Origin: [Phialemoniopsis] sp. UDSM-2020
Lineage: Eukaryota; Ascomycota; Sordariomycetes; Thyridiales; Thyridiaceae
DNA length: 64,000 nt
Assembly: GCA_018873225.1 (NCBI GenBank)
Contig: JAEILZ010000008.1
Span: 496,001-560,000, forward strand
Direction of reading: 5' to 3'
Below, one piece after another: positions 11,332-23,022 of this stretch (its first letter is position 1; the number at the start of each line of letters is the position of its first letter). The position numbers and the translations under genes are program-made. The notes under the pieces were generated by a model that saw only the letters and a program-made list of their open reading frames with translations, ran no database searches and had not been told where the DNA came from.

Positions 11332-14300
11332 ATGACAGACAAACTTAGCGAGCTACAGGACATCTTCACTCAATTAGAGGCAGATGCTGAGGATAACCCA
11401 CAGGAGGTGTTTCTGACACAGTCCTCTCTCAAACAGCTTCTACCGCTCGAAGATGTAATAGCGATTCTCCAACACCCAGACTGTCGTAGAGGATTGGAGG
11501 GAAAGGTCTCAATCGAAAGACTAGCCAGCTTCATTGTCCAGCATGCTCGCTCTCTCTTTGCAATTCTCATTACCTTGGAGAAACCTCACTTGATAGAAAA
11601 ATTCTTTCAGGCGAATTTGAGTGAGGGGTTTCTCCCCATCAAGGTTGAGGGAGGGAACAAAGACTTTGTGGTCAAGTCGTATCGCATGAGACCCGAGCAC
11701 GAAAGGACCCTGGATAGGTTGCTTTGTTCGAGACTATGGGGCAACATCCGTCGAGCAAAAGACTTTTACAGGCTACAGTGGCTGTTCTTCCCGCAGAAGT
11801 TTGTCGATGACCAGTTCCGTTACGAGCTCCTGGGTAATACTCCATTGCCATTCACTGGTTATCGCCGGCAGTTGAAAGACGGCAGTACAAATTACAGCTG
11901 CGTGGAAGAAAGAACCATTGATGCAGCCTGCTTCCCGACCGCAATTGTAAGAGTTATCTAGTCATTCATAACTCCAAATGTTCTAACTTTCGCCAACAGC
12001 AAACTGCTCGAGACGCAAATGGTAATCCTCGAGTCGCGTACAAAAAGCTGAACTCATCCAACGCCGAGGCTGCTGACCGGGAGGCATCCGCACTCGAGAC
12101 GATCAGATCACTCGGAAGCGTTCACCTCATCAAGGCCTTTGCTTACATATCCGATGAGCATCACAACCACTCGTTCTTGTTTCCATGGGCCGAGCATGGC
12201 AACCTCTGGGACTTCTGGACTCGTCACGTTCACGTCCCAAGACATCGCGAATATTTTGTCAAGGTATTCAGACAACTGACATGTCTGGCTAACGCGATCA
12301 ATGAGCTGGCAGACGTGAATGTGCGCCATGGCGATCTGAAACCAGAGAACATTGTATGCTTCAAGGCAGACGATGGCTTACCAGCCGGAGACGGGAACAA
12401 CCCTGACGCCGTGGTTAGGTTGGTTATTATCGATGTAGGGTTGGCCAAGGCCCATGCCGACATCACCGAGATGCGTGCCAAAACAGACACCATGGTTTCC
12501 ACCCGGAGATACGCTGCTCCGGAAATCGACACCAACCTTGCTAGGTCGCGGCGTTTCGACGTCTGGTCTATGGGATGTATATTCCTGGAGTTTGTTATTT
12601 GGCTTCTCTACGGCGAACCCGAGCTGACAGCGTTTACCGAGACCCCTCGGACGCAGTCAGAGAAGGATAAGTTCTACATTAACAGACCAGGACCGATGTT
12701 GCAGCCTTCAGGACAGGGCTCGACAGACATTGCTGAGCGGCATCCCAAGGTTGACGCAATGATTGCCAAGATCAGAGAGGATCCTCTCTGTGCCCGTGGC
12801 ACTGCTATGCGGAAACTGATTGATTTGATCTCTAACGACATGCTAGTTATCAACCTGAGCAACGAAACCTATCACATACCCGCCAACGAGAAAGCGTCAA
12901 CCTGCCGTTGCATGCGGCACAGTGTCGATCGAGTCGGCGGTTCCTCATCATCGGCCAAGTCGAGGTCCAATCCTAAAGATCGGTCTATGGCTAAAGGCGA
13001 TTCAGTACCGCAGACACCTGTACCCGAAGTTCTCATCCACCCTGCGACAATTCAATCATCGGGAACGGGCCTAGGTGACCAGCAGCAAAGTGGTGCTGGC
13101 AAATCAGGTCGCCGCTACGCACGAACTATCAAGAATTCATTGGAGCGAATTCTGAAAGATCTGGAGGCCGGGCTAATGGAACCTATCCCCCAACAGTACT
13201 TGGAAAGCTCGTCGGGTGGCCAATACTCATCACATCCACAGTCTCGATCTATGAACCTGGCAATTCGCCCTGGACAGGTACGGGGCGCATTATTTTCTTG
13301 AACCCCTGCACGAGCTTTTCCCTCGCTTTGAAGACCCCTCGAATGTCAAGACCGGATCGTTTGCGAGCAAGTACAGGAAGCTGATACATTATAAGCGTAA
13401 TGTGGGTATACTCTGAATGTGAAAGAAGCCAGGACATCAATCTGACTGTTCACTTTTAAAGGATGTAAGTGTCACATCTGAACAGCTTGGGGACTTCACT
13501 AACTGGACTCTACTTAGTATACTGTAAGTGCCCATTACACTCGAGAGGTTAATTAAGTTTGAAACAAAACTGAACGAGTCGTTATGTTTCACTATCTTCA
13601 GAAGGTACATAATAACAGAGTCCCTTTCGCGAGATCTTGGTAACTGATAGAAGTCTTTCACCCTAGTTTGTTAGTTACCCTCGCCTTGACATTCAAGACG
13701 TGTTTGGGGTGTCTAGTTTCCCTGCGACTGTGACTGACGATCAGGTTGCAGTCTGTAAGTTCTCGAAGTTGCGCTGGAGATTCGGGAATAGAGTACTGAT
13801 ATCTTGGACCATATAAATTCAGCCAGTAAGCTCTCTTGAACCCGCAATCCTAATATGGACGCTAATTCTACGTAGTTGAACGATCTATGGGACTATGCCC
13901 CTGACGACAAGTTCGCAAAACGAATTCTGACCAACCTGGATGGGGCACTCCTATCCGCCTTATCGAGTTCGCCTTCGCCTCTCTGCAACCGCTGTCGGAC
14001 TCTGAGACTATGGTCTCCGATATGCAGCTTTGAGTACAAAACATCCGAACTTAAAGTTAATTCTCGCCACGGTTGTGCGCTTTGCAGTCTGCTCCTTAAG
14101 AGCATGAAAAGCCGGGCTGAAGAATTGGGCGACCAGTATATCCGTTTCATCAGGGCGGGCTCTTACCTCACGGTCGAGGATGATCGGAAAACGCCGGTCG
14201 TCAATCTCTACATCCAGCCATGTGAGTACTCGACTTACCCAACTGATCGCAATATGACTGAGAAGTAGCTAGGGCTTCAAGATGACCTTTTACGGGACAT

Positions 14301-15852
14301 CCAGAACGGCTTTCCCGAGCTACCTAAGCCAGGCAGTGACAACCACCTCAAGATCCTGCGTGCATGGCTGGATGACTGTGAATTAAACCATCAATGCTAT
14401 CCCAGGTCCGAAGACTTCCTCCCGACTCGGCTCCTCGATATTGGTGGAGATAACAGCTTCACCATCAAGCTGCTAGTCAATCAGCCTAACCAGACACGGC
14501 CCACAGCATTTCAGTACGCTGCGTTGTCGCATCGATGGGGCCCATCACCAGACACAATCTTCAGTACCGTACAAAGCAACGTTGACACGCTGAGAGATGG
14601 GTTCCAATTGAGTGCTCTCCCACAGACATTTCAGGATGCGGTGCTCATCACTCGCGGCCTGGGACTTCAATACCTCTGGATTGACTCGCTATGCATCGTT
14701 CAAGATGACGTTGATGACTGGCAACGGGAGTCCACACTTATGGAGCGTGTGTTCAGCTCGGCATACTGCACGATCGCGGCCAGCTGCTCATCCGGAAGCG
14801 GCGACGGGTTTCTCAAGTCGCGACCGGCGAGGCAGTGCGTTACCTTGTCTGGTCCCGAGAAGGGCGGTGCGCCATACTACGCTTGCGAGGTCATTGATGA
14901 CTTCTTTGGGGACGTGGACCAGAGCGAGCTCAACCAGCGAGGCTGGGTTCTGCAAGAGCGGGCCTTGTCGAGACGGACTATCTACTTCACCGAGAGGCAA
15001 TCGTATTGGGAATGCGGTGATGGAATCCGCTGTGAGACTATGACCAGGATGAAGAAGTGGGTGCTTTTCAGTTGTTGCATCTCTGTCTCTCCTTTCTTGT
15101 TTTCTTGGACATCAAGCAGAGGCTGACCACAAGGTACCCATACCAGTCGGAAGGCGTCTTTCCTTGGCGATCCCAACTTCCCTCGTTCTGTGGACAAGTA
15201 CGTTAAGGGCCAGAAGATAGAAATCTTCCAAGATCTATACCAGCGATACTCTAGACTAGGCCTGTCATACCCATCAGACAGGCCCATCGCGATCAGAGGA
15301 CTCGAGAGCCGACTGATCACTGCCTTTGGAACCACTGGGGGGGTGGGCGTTTTTGACGCATATTTACACAGGTCTCTACTCTGGAAAGGTGCTGGTCAGG
15401 ACCTGAAGCCTATTCAGACTTTTCGTGACATACCCGTTCCTTCATGGTCGTGGATGGCTTACGAAGGTGCTATTGAGTACCTCGCTATCCCCTTTGGAGA
15501 GGTTGACTGGGATGAAGATATCACAGCTCCATTCGGTAAGTCTATGGAGGAATACTTGGTGTCATCGGCATATGAGCTCGAGGCTCCTGTTTGGAACCCA
15601 TTGAACGGAGAGTGTGGGGAGAGGATCATGGATGTACCCAGCCAAGTTCGCAGCGCTCCAGTTCAGTGTGTTTTGCTGGGGAAGAGCAAGCCAACGTCTG
15701 TCTTGCATGAAATTTCAATGTGTTGGACATTGCTGGTCTGTAGCAATATTGACGTTGGTGGGGCTGTCAGGTATGTGAGAGTTGGAATAGGCATTTTCGA
15801 GGACAGCCAGATAGACTTCAGCAAGTCGCTTGGCAGATTCCGAATACGGTAG
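11332..15852 (+). CDS. Kinase-HET fusion protein (heterokaryon-incompatibility type)
   Basis: Three-part protein: N-terminal helical domain (1 to about 200), protein kinase (about 205-480) and C-terminal HET domain. Exons 11332-11946, 12000-13195, 13278-13401, six microexons, then 13876-14221, 14273-15056 and 15147-15852 sum to 3792 nt, about 1263 aa. Kinase residues: VAYKKL with K220, HGDLKPEN with D317, DVG in place of DFG with D350, and APE at 378-380. The HET part has a CxxC...GCxLC pair (LCNRC, GCALC) and then the hallmarks YAALSHRWG, WIDSLCIVQDD and NQRGWVLQERALS. HET domains trigger cell death on non-self recognition in fungi; a kinase sensor or regulator upstream of HET is the likely logic, which is inference. 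The linker is uncertain: an alternative model keeps exon 2 open to 13277 and skips 13278-13401, and both models keep the frame. The kinase-only relative is its divergent neighbour. Confidence 0.85.
13402..13875 (+). other. Tandem microexon array within the kinase-HET gene
   Basis: Seven consecutive GT-AG introns (13402-13461, 13465-13517, 13524-13601, 13605-13666, 13670-13751, 13755-13822, 13826-13875; lengths 60, 53, 78, 62, 82, 68 and 50 nt) are separated by exons of 3, 6, 3, 3, 3 and 3 nt: GAT, TATACT, AAG, TTT, TCT and CCA. Donors are GTGGGT, GTAAGT, GTAAGT, GTACAT, GTTAGT, GTAAGT and GTAAGC. Branch-like CTGAC, CTAAC, CTGAT or CTAAT precedes most acceptors. Joined, they read D-YT-K-F-S-P and run in frame into LNDLWDYAPDD at the start of the HET half. 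The alternative reading is one long intron of about 470-600 nt with decoy sites. Confidence 0.6.
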
Positions 15853-16105
15853 TACCGTTGGGAATTTAGTTGAAGTGTTTGAAGTTCCGCAAAGTTTGGT
15901 TTGGATTCAAAGTCATATTATAAGGATCTCATCACGATGCAGGAGGAGCAGAGAATAGCAATCGCTTCGTTCCAAGATGATTCATGAGATGAATGAGACT
16001 TCATTGCTCCACCAGAGGCATGCGCGCGTAATGTATCAGATCTGGTGACACCAGGCTGGAAGAGTTTTCAATGATATTGAAAATGCGATCAATCGAGGAG
16101 CTGGC

Positions 16106-17764
16106 CTAATTATCTACGTTGATGTTGCCTTGGACTTTGGCCCTAGATTCCAATGACTCTCTCCGGGAGACCGAGTTGGGGTCGTAGTAAGGTTTCTCGC
16201 CGATCGACACAACCCTGTTTCCTTGACGCACACCCTCATAGTCACTGGACAGAATTAGTATATCACAACCTGAGATAAATAGAATCCCGAACTTACTTGG
16301 TGGGCGTATGGAAAGCGGAGCGGCTGTGCACATTACTTGTTAGCAACTTGATTCTGCTGAGAATATGGAGAAATGTGCTCACTTGTCCCAGATGGCCACA
16401 TCGTTCTGCCGCCACCGGAAGCGCACCTGAAGGTCGTGGTTCTTCGCGACGATGTCCCAGACTTCTTTGAGTTAGATCACGGCAGGCTGACTATTAGTGG
16501 CCACTGAACTTACAATAGGTTTTGATAAGTTCACTCTCGTGCTCAGTGACACCGTCAATCCAACCCTTCTCTACCTGGGCACCAGCACCGTACAGACTCT
16601 TCCAGCTACATGTGGTCAGTATTGCCAGACCATCTGAGTTCCAGAGCCCGACTTACCCAGTGACGGGGTTGGTTCGAACGACAGGGCTACGGTATGTGAG
16701 TTGAACGGCTCAAGACTTTGCTTCTAGAGTGACTTACTGGCTGGCCTTGAAGTCAAGACCGGAGTTCTCAGGTGAGCCCCGCTCGCCGTTGATGAGCTCG
16801 ACTCCATGCTTCTTGACAACATCTAGCACGTTAGGCTGCAGAACTAAGTCAGTAATACAGACAGATGAGCTAAATTTGCCGTCGCAGCTCACTTGATGAT
16901 GAGTAGCAGTAAGAGTCTCGGCAAACCTCTGCCAAACAGTCGACAGTCTCTCATAAGCCTCGTATCCAGAGGCCCAAAGAGTATCGCCGCCGGGCTCGTT
17001 CTTTGGTACGGTGTGGATCTTCAAGACTGAATAGTCAGACGGGACTCTCTCGAAAGAGATGCTATATGGCCTGTTCAGAATTGCGCTGGTCTCAACCTTG
17101 ATCTTGGGAAGAGGCAGCTTACTCTGAATGCCACTCCTTGCTAGCGAACTGCTTTGAGAAGCCAGAGAATCTCTCCTTATAGAACTTGCGAGTTTGCTAG
17201 TTCATAGGTTAGCCAGTGCCATACTGGCAAGATCCTGGGAGGTCTTACCTCGGAGGAGATGATAGAAATCTCGTCATCCAGGGTCCCCTTGTCATCAACA
17301 GGAATGCCTCTCTTACTATTGGAAAGCGCATGCTTGTGGAGCTGTGGGGTATGAGTCCTCTGATACTTTACACATGATGACATATCATCGTTGGGGTGAT
17401 TGCATACCTTAGAGGTCTCAGGCTTGCCAGTCAATTCACCAAGCTTCTGAGCCAAAGCTTTCTGCTGCGGGACAGTGATGTCTTGGTTGCGGAAGAAGAC
17501 CACACCACGCTCTGATACTGTGATCGCGAGGTCCCTGATCTTGGCATCGTCTTGGAGAATCTCCGAGAGTTGAGCGGTGGGGAACTCAGTGCCAATGGCA
17601 GGCTCAGCGTCGAAAGATTCATACTGGTCCAAGCTGCCACTGTTCTTCAAAGGCTCACGGCTTGTGGCCCGTCTCCCTCCCAAGAGGGCAAGCTTCGCCC
17701 CTGAGACGTGAGGTATCTCGGTGCTCGCCGGAGCGTTGTCTAGGTCTGCTGCTGGTAGAGCCAT
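16106..17764 (-). CDS. TauD-family alpha-ketoglutarate-dependent (sulfonate/taurine-type) dioxygenase
   Basis: Fe(II)/2-oxoglutarate dioxygenase; fungal members release sulfite from taurine or other sulfonates, or oxidise related substrates. Ten exons (17764-17408, 17341-17249, 17196-17123, 17061-16893, 16835-16738, 16686-16657, 16605-16514, 16461-16383, 16323-16297, 16244-16106) give exactly 385 aa. Splicing rebuilds the iron ligands: H and D of WHSDISFE (exon 3/4 junction) and the distal His in the short RSAFHTPT exon (27 nt). GGDTLWASGYEAY, HPVVRTNPVTG and GDRVV-like GNRVVSIGEKPY motifs match the family. One acceptor (exon 8, AAAGAAG) has to be the second of two nearby AGs to avoid a stop. 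It is divergent from a Dal5-type transporter, which suggests uptake plus oxidation of one substrate (inference). Confidence 0.9.
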
Positions 17765-18497
17765 TGTCGTTTCGGTAGAATTGATGCCAGATAATTACTT
17801 AACCTTTGGCCCAAGCCTTCACCGCATTGCCAGAAGCCAGGAGTTGATAGAGATATATTCGACCAACATGGCGTCGTGGTCAGTCATGTTGGACGATGGC
17901 CGGCACCTGAGATCCGCATTGTATCATTTAAGCATGTATGATACATTTGCTATATTCTAGTAAGCAGCCCCTTGTAAGTAAGACCCTTATTGTAATGCAG
18001 TCGGGGAAGTCACCGATCCCATCGATGGACTCCCCGAGACACCTGCAGACCCACACCCAGGCCGGAAATAAGCAGCCACTAAGATGTCGCAAGCAACCTT
18101 GTCAACATCACAACATTTTAGAAAGCAATTCCATCAGTGGAAGGTCGCGAACTTGGCAATATACGGCTATTTTACACGGCCGTAGGTGACGGGTGAACAA
18201 TCATCCCAGAAATGCCCCTCTTGGTCGAAGAAAGAAGGAGGTGATCTGTCACTTTGCATGTCGGCATTAGTCCGAACAGCACGTAGATCTGCCGTGTTTG
18301 CGATGATGAGCATGCCCGCCAAAGTGATGCCATGTCAGTCTAGAACCCTAGTACGAAATGGTCGACTTCGGAAATTTTCACCAACATGCAATGATAAGGA
18401 AGACGGGCACCCAAAAGCTCCTTCGCATGCAAAAACAGATCGCTTCTATCAATTGCAAAGTGTCGTTCATCGCCAAGTTCCACGCCGAGACGAGAAA
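17765..18497. promoter_or_regulatory. Bidirectional promoter region, dioxygenase / MFS transporter
   Basis: 733 bp between divergent starts of the TauD-type gene and the Dal5-type transporter. The transporter's frame stays open upstream to 18186, but that part looks non-coding: no family similarity, while the family-like sequence begins at the ATG at 18498. No other gene seen. Confidence 0.5.
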
Positions 18498-20529
18498 ATG
18501 TCGGTTACATCGCGCTTTGCAGAGTTTATAGGATGGTATCCCAAGGGAATGCCGGTTGAAGAGAGACGGTTGGTCAGGAAGATCGACTGTCTGGTGTTAG
18601 TTTATGCCTGCCTGGCATTCTTCACCAAGTATCTGGACGTGTCTGCGTTGAGTATGCAGATCATATCACATTGCCAAGACAAAGGAACTGATGGTTCACA
18701 GACAACGCCTATGTGTCGGGCATGAAAGAAGACCTCTTCTTGACGGGTGACAGATTGAACTACATCAATGTGGCGTGTAAGTCAGTAAGTCTTGGGTGTG
18801 AAGCATGAAAGACCACTGACACCTGGACTAGACGAAGTCGGATACACGGTGTTCCAAATCCCCAGCAATCTGATCCTCACCAGAATTCCGTAAGTAGTGT
18901 CTTAGAGTACAAATATTGTCCAAGTATGCTGACCTGCCTCAAGGGCACATTACTATCTCCCTGGAGCCGAGGTGTTTTGGGGCCTTTTCACATTGGGAAC
19001 TGCATTTGTCACAAGCTACGAACAGCTGGTCGTGATGCGCTTCTTTGTTGGACTCAGTGCAACTTCTACATACATAGGCTGCTTGCACGTCATCAACTCG
19101 TAAGTCATTCAGATAATCAGATTCCGGTAACAGAGATATACTGATTGGTTTAGATGGGTATGTCTTCCTACGACGCGGCAACCAAACGATAGCCTTGGCT
19201 TACACTGCTAACAACTCTTCCCTATATAGTACAAGAAGAACGAGCTCGGGAAACGGAACGCCATCTACTTTTGCGCCAACCCATTGGGGACCATGTTAGT
19301 CGACAATGCCCTCTGATATGATGTCGCGCGGGCAGGCTCACTGACTTTGGAAACTTTAGGTTCGCCGGCTACCTGCAAGCAGCAGCATACACGAACCTAC
19401 ATTCTGTCCGTGGGCTGCAAGGGTGGAGGTAAGCCGAGGTAGCGTCTGATAATTGGGTAGCTGGCTAACTGTGGCCGTAGGTGGCTTTTTATCATCTGCA
19501 CAGTCATCACCATACCTATTGCCTTCATGTAAGCAGGATCCGAACTTCCTTGCTCGGGCGTGACTAACAGCCAGAAGTGGATTCTTCTTCTTCCCTGACG
19601 TTCCCGAACGAACCAAAACTCGATGGCTTACCGACAAGGAGAAGGAGCTTGCGCGCCGGCGCATCGCACCCGATGGGTTCAAAGGCAATCTCGGCCTTGA
19701 TCGTACACTGTGGAAGCGGCTGATCAAGAATTGGAGGATGTACGCGTTCGTTGTCCTCGGACTGTCACTCTCGAATGGTATATACGGCGCCGGTCTCCCA
19801 TTCATCCTCTGGCTCAAGTCGCAGCCGGAAAGATATGGCACAGCCATGGTCAACAATCTCAGCACCGTGTCGTCCGCCGTTACAGTATTCTTTGCGATCA
19901 TTGTAGCATTCTGGATTGATTCTCGGCGAAGACGGTGGGAACCGGCTCTCGCCTTCGCTGTGGTCCTCATCTTTGCCAACATCGTCTTGTTGGTTTGGGA
20001 CGTTCCATATGGCCTGCACTTCTTCGCCTACCTCGCGCTCGGGGCGGTGGTCAGCATCTTCCCACTCGTCTCAACTTGGATCGCAGACGTGTTTGCGGAA
20101 GACGCAGAAGCTCGTGCGATCGTCTACGCTGTGAGGAACACACTGGGAGAGGTCTGCAGCTTGGTTGTGCCGCTTGTCGGTTGGCCCGTGTCTCGGGGGC
20201 CGAGGTTTAAGGGAGGATTCATCTGGGTAAGTCCAATCCTGCCTTCCTCTTAGATGTGAGATGTGAGTCATGTCACTGATTAGCTTCAGGCTGTGTGTAT
20301 CAGCTTCCTATATCTCTTTAGTATCGGCGGATGTGTCTTTGTGCAAAGGCACGTGGAACGTAAAGCTGCCACGAGACACGTTTCGGATGATGAAACATCC
20401 ATTGACAATGGCGATGGAAAGCCGCCTGTTGAGACTGCTACAGCGCCGGCACCGGCATCTGACCACACAGTAGCCAAAGGAAGTGGTGTGATCCGGGCAG
20501 CCAGCCTTGAGTTGAATCAGGAGGACTGA
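18498..20529 (+). CDS. MFS transporter, Dal5/Liz1/Seo1-like family
   Basis: Twelve-helix permease of the allantoate/pantothenate/vitamin-type ACS family. Ten exons: 18498-18651, 18702-18776, 18832-18889, 18944-19099, 19154-19157, 19230-19294, 19360-19428, 19481-19528, 19575-20226, 20290-20529. The N-terminus WYPKGMPVEERRLVRKIDCL is the usual start of this family. TM2 reads YEVGYTVFQIPSNLIL. Exon 5 is only 4 nt (ATGG); it is required to produce the conserved SWYKKNELGKRNA sequence after TM4, and both flanking introns have good branch sites (CTGAT, CTAAC). The C-terminal tail is hydrophilic and acidic. It shares its promoter region with the TauD-type dioxygenase; a sulfonate or related organic acid substrate is a reasonable guess but not shown. 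Confidence 0.9.
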
Positions 20530-21046
20530 CCGCAGAGCAGCTTGGCTAGCAGTGAAGGATATTGGGGACGTGTGCCGAAGATGGAGACAGTAGACTACCA
20601 TAGAACCTACACAGACATGGACAGATTATCAATGCTGTCGGGTAAAACACCGCAGCGTCCCAGCATATGGTTGATAACGCTAAGTCGCAACGAGGATTGA
20701 TCTGATCCCTGCATACCACGCGTAGAACCCACCTATCCGATGGCCCATAGTTTGTTTTGTGAGTGTCATGGCATGTTGGTCCCTAGCGTTGACTGGCTGC
20801 AACGACGGAATCCTTCTTAGGCGATGGGATTAAAAACAAGGCCCACAAAATTGGTGAATAGCTCCATTCGGGGGGAGACGGAGTAAAGGCGTATTGGTAC
20901 GCGATACAAGGAGCCGATGGCATCATGCGCGCTACGATTTGTCACTTTGGGACAAATCGGCAATTCGCCGACAATGAAAGAGATGTAATGGCAAGGTTCG
21001 AGAGGGTCTGAGTGCCGGTGAGAGCAGGAGTTATCACACACAGAAA
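20530..21046. other. Intergenic
   Basis: 517 bp between two parallel genes. It holds the 3' end of the MFS transporter and the promoter of the FAD monooxygenase. No gene or notable repeat seen. Confidence 0.4.
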
Positions 21047-22606
21047 ATGCCAGCAGAAACAGTACCTCCTTTGCGAATTGCCATTATCGGAGCGGGCATT
21101 TCAGGCTTAACTAATTACATTGCTCTACAACACTTCAAGAACGTTGAGATCAACATCTATGAGAAGGCTCAAGAACTCAAAGAGATTGGAGCATCTATCG
21201 GCCTTGGCCCCAATGGTCTACGCGGACTGGAAGCTCTTGGTGTCCACGAAGCCTTGGATGACAAGATAGGTATTCGCAATCACTCGACTTGGCCTATGAT
21301 CTACAAGTAAGTGCGCTGCTCAAAACGTGTCAATTCGGGACTAAACAAGTATCAGACACTGGAAGACAAACGGTACTCTAGCTCACGACCGACACCATGA
21401 GGTCACGGAGTGGCTTCATCACACAGCCCGATATCACAGAGCGCACCTGCAACGGGTCCTTCTCGACCGGGTACCCAAAGGCATCATTCATTTGAAGAAG
21501 CGAGCTACTGGCGTCGAAATCTCGCCAGACAGTGTTACAATTACTTTCACAGACGGAGTGTCCGTCGAGGCGGACCTGCTCATTGCTTCGGATGGCATAT
21601 ATTCAGTAAGCTTCACAATACCAAGTCATATAGCCAGGAGCCGCAACTGCAGAATCTGACGATTCGTGCAGATAGTTCGACAACTCTTCATTGCCGAAGC
21701 GAAAGCGGAGTGGACAGGATGGACCTCCTTCCGCGCGGTCTATCATGTTGACCGCCTAAACCAATACCGAAAGCGGGAAGGTTTTGAAGTCCCAACAGAA
21801 GCATTTCATTACGTGGGGCCCGGTACGTAAGATGTCTGCAGACTCATCAACCCGCAACCTTGGGCTAAGCAAGTCTCAACTTCCAGACCGCACCTTTTTC
21901 GTGACTCCCCTAGGTAAGATCTATCTAACGCTGTCGAAAATTTGGGGCGGCCTAACACATCTTCCTACAGGCGGTGACCTGATCGCGATCGTGGGAGGTT
22001 ATGCCCCCGACAAGATCGACGAGAAGGAGCAATGGGATGTTTTAAGCGATGCCGCTCACGAGAAGTTCAACCTTCTGTACAAAGTTAGTTCCAAGAACAC
22101 ATCTTCTCGCCAAGCATGATACTCACAATAAGTAGGACTGGACAGTCACAGTCCGAACCCTGATCGAAGCTGCCCCAACCGTTCGGTCGTATCCAGGCTA
22201 CTCAGGCAACACACCGCAGAAATGGGTGTTCAACAAACGGATTGTACTCACCGGAGACGCAGCTCATCCGATCGGCCATGCAGGACTCGGTGCTGGCATG
22301 GCAATCGATGATGCGCGAGCTCTTGCCTTTGCCCTGGACCAGATAATACTTCAAGGCTCGAGAACTAAGTCAGAAGACCTGGAACATGCTCTGAATTTGT
22401 ATCAGAACGCTCGCCTACCGCACGCAAACCGTTTAGGCGACTTCTTAGGCCGCCAAGGAAGGAAGAAGGCTACGTTCGGAACAAGCATGTCGGAAGGGAA
22501 GATTCGAGAATGGATTGATTCACGCGAGGACACATCCTGGATCCATGAACATGACGTCGAAAGAGCATTTTCGAACGCTTTAACGACTTCCAGCACATCT
22601 CCCTAG
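21047..22606 (+). CDS. FAD-dependent monooxygenase (salicylate hydroxylase-like)
   Basis: Class A flavoprotein hydroxylase, NAD(P)H-dependent, likely acting on an aromatic acid or related substrate. Six exons (21047-21306, 21356-21605, 21672-21822, 21887-21913, 21971-22083, 22136-22606) sum to 1272 nt, 423 aa. It shows the three family signatures: dinucleotide-binding GxGxxG (IIGAGISG, residues about 13-20), the DG motif in ASDGIYS spanning the exon 2/3 junction, and the GD motif in VLTGDAAHPIGHAGLGAGMA. The sequence RYHRAHLQRVLL is typical of the salicylate 1-monooxygenase branch. Exon 4 is only 27 nt. The C-terminus is of normal length and carries no thioredoxin-like extension. With the transporter and dioxygenase just upstream it could belong to a small catabolic or biosynthetic group; there is no backbone synthase nearby to argue for a secondary-metabolite cluster. 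Confidence 0.9.
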
Positions 22607-23022
22607 GCCGCCAGATTGGCTCGACCTGAACACGAAGGCGCTTGGAGATTGCTAACTCGATCAGGATTAAGAAGCTATCAACTTCATCCCACTCCTTGAA
22701 GAATTGTCATGCCAAGGCCAATACTCAGATCTTTTCCGCGTCGTGGTAGCTTTTCCGTAGGTTGTGATGTTTCGGAGTGGGGCCCTTTTCCGTTCTCGGT
22801 GTTCCTGCCTGCAATCCGGGTCCGTAAATCGGGGCAACGACGTCCCTCTCTGTCGATCTTTAAACCCCGCGATGCTGCCTGATGGGTTGTTTAGGTTTCC
22901 CCTCACTACTTGTCCTCTAGATTCTCAAGCAATTCCTTATACGCGCATGTTCTCTGCGCTCCTCTGTAACGGGAGTTGGGGTTACACATTCTCTTGTAAA
23001 TCCATTTTTCTCACCGCCGACC
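22607..23022. other. Intergenic, beta-mannosidase upstream region
   Basis: 416 bp with the 3' end of the FAD monooxygenase and the promoter and leader of the beta-mannosidase gene. No gene seen. Confidence 0.4.

Noticed and set aside
18186..18497. In-frame upstream extension of the Dal5-type transporter
   Set aside because: The extra 104 residues have no family resemblance; family-type sequence begins directly after the ATG at 18498.
16106..22606. Secondary-metabolite gene cluster
   Set aside because: There is a dioxygenase, transporter and monooxygenase but no polyketide synthase, NRPS, terpene synthase or similar backbone enzyme anywhere in the window.
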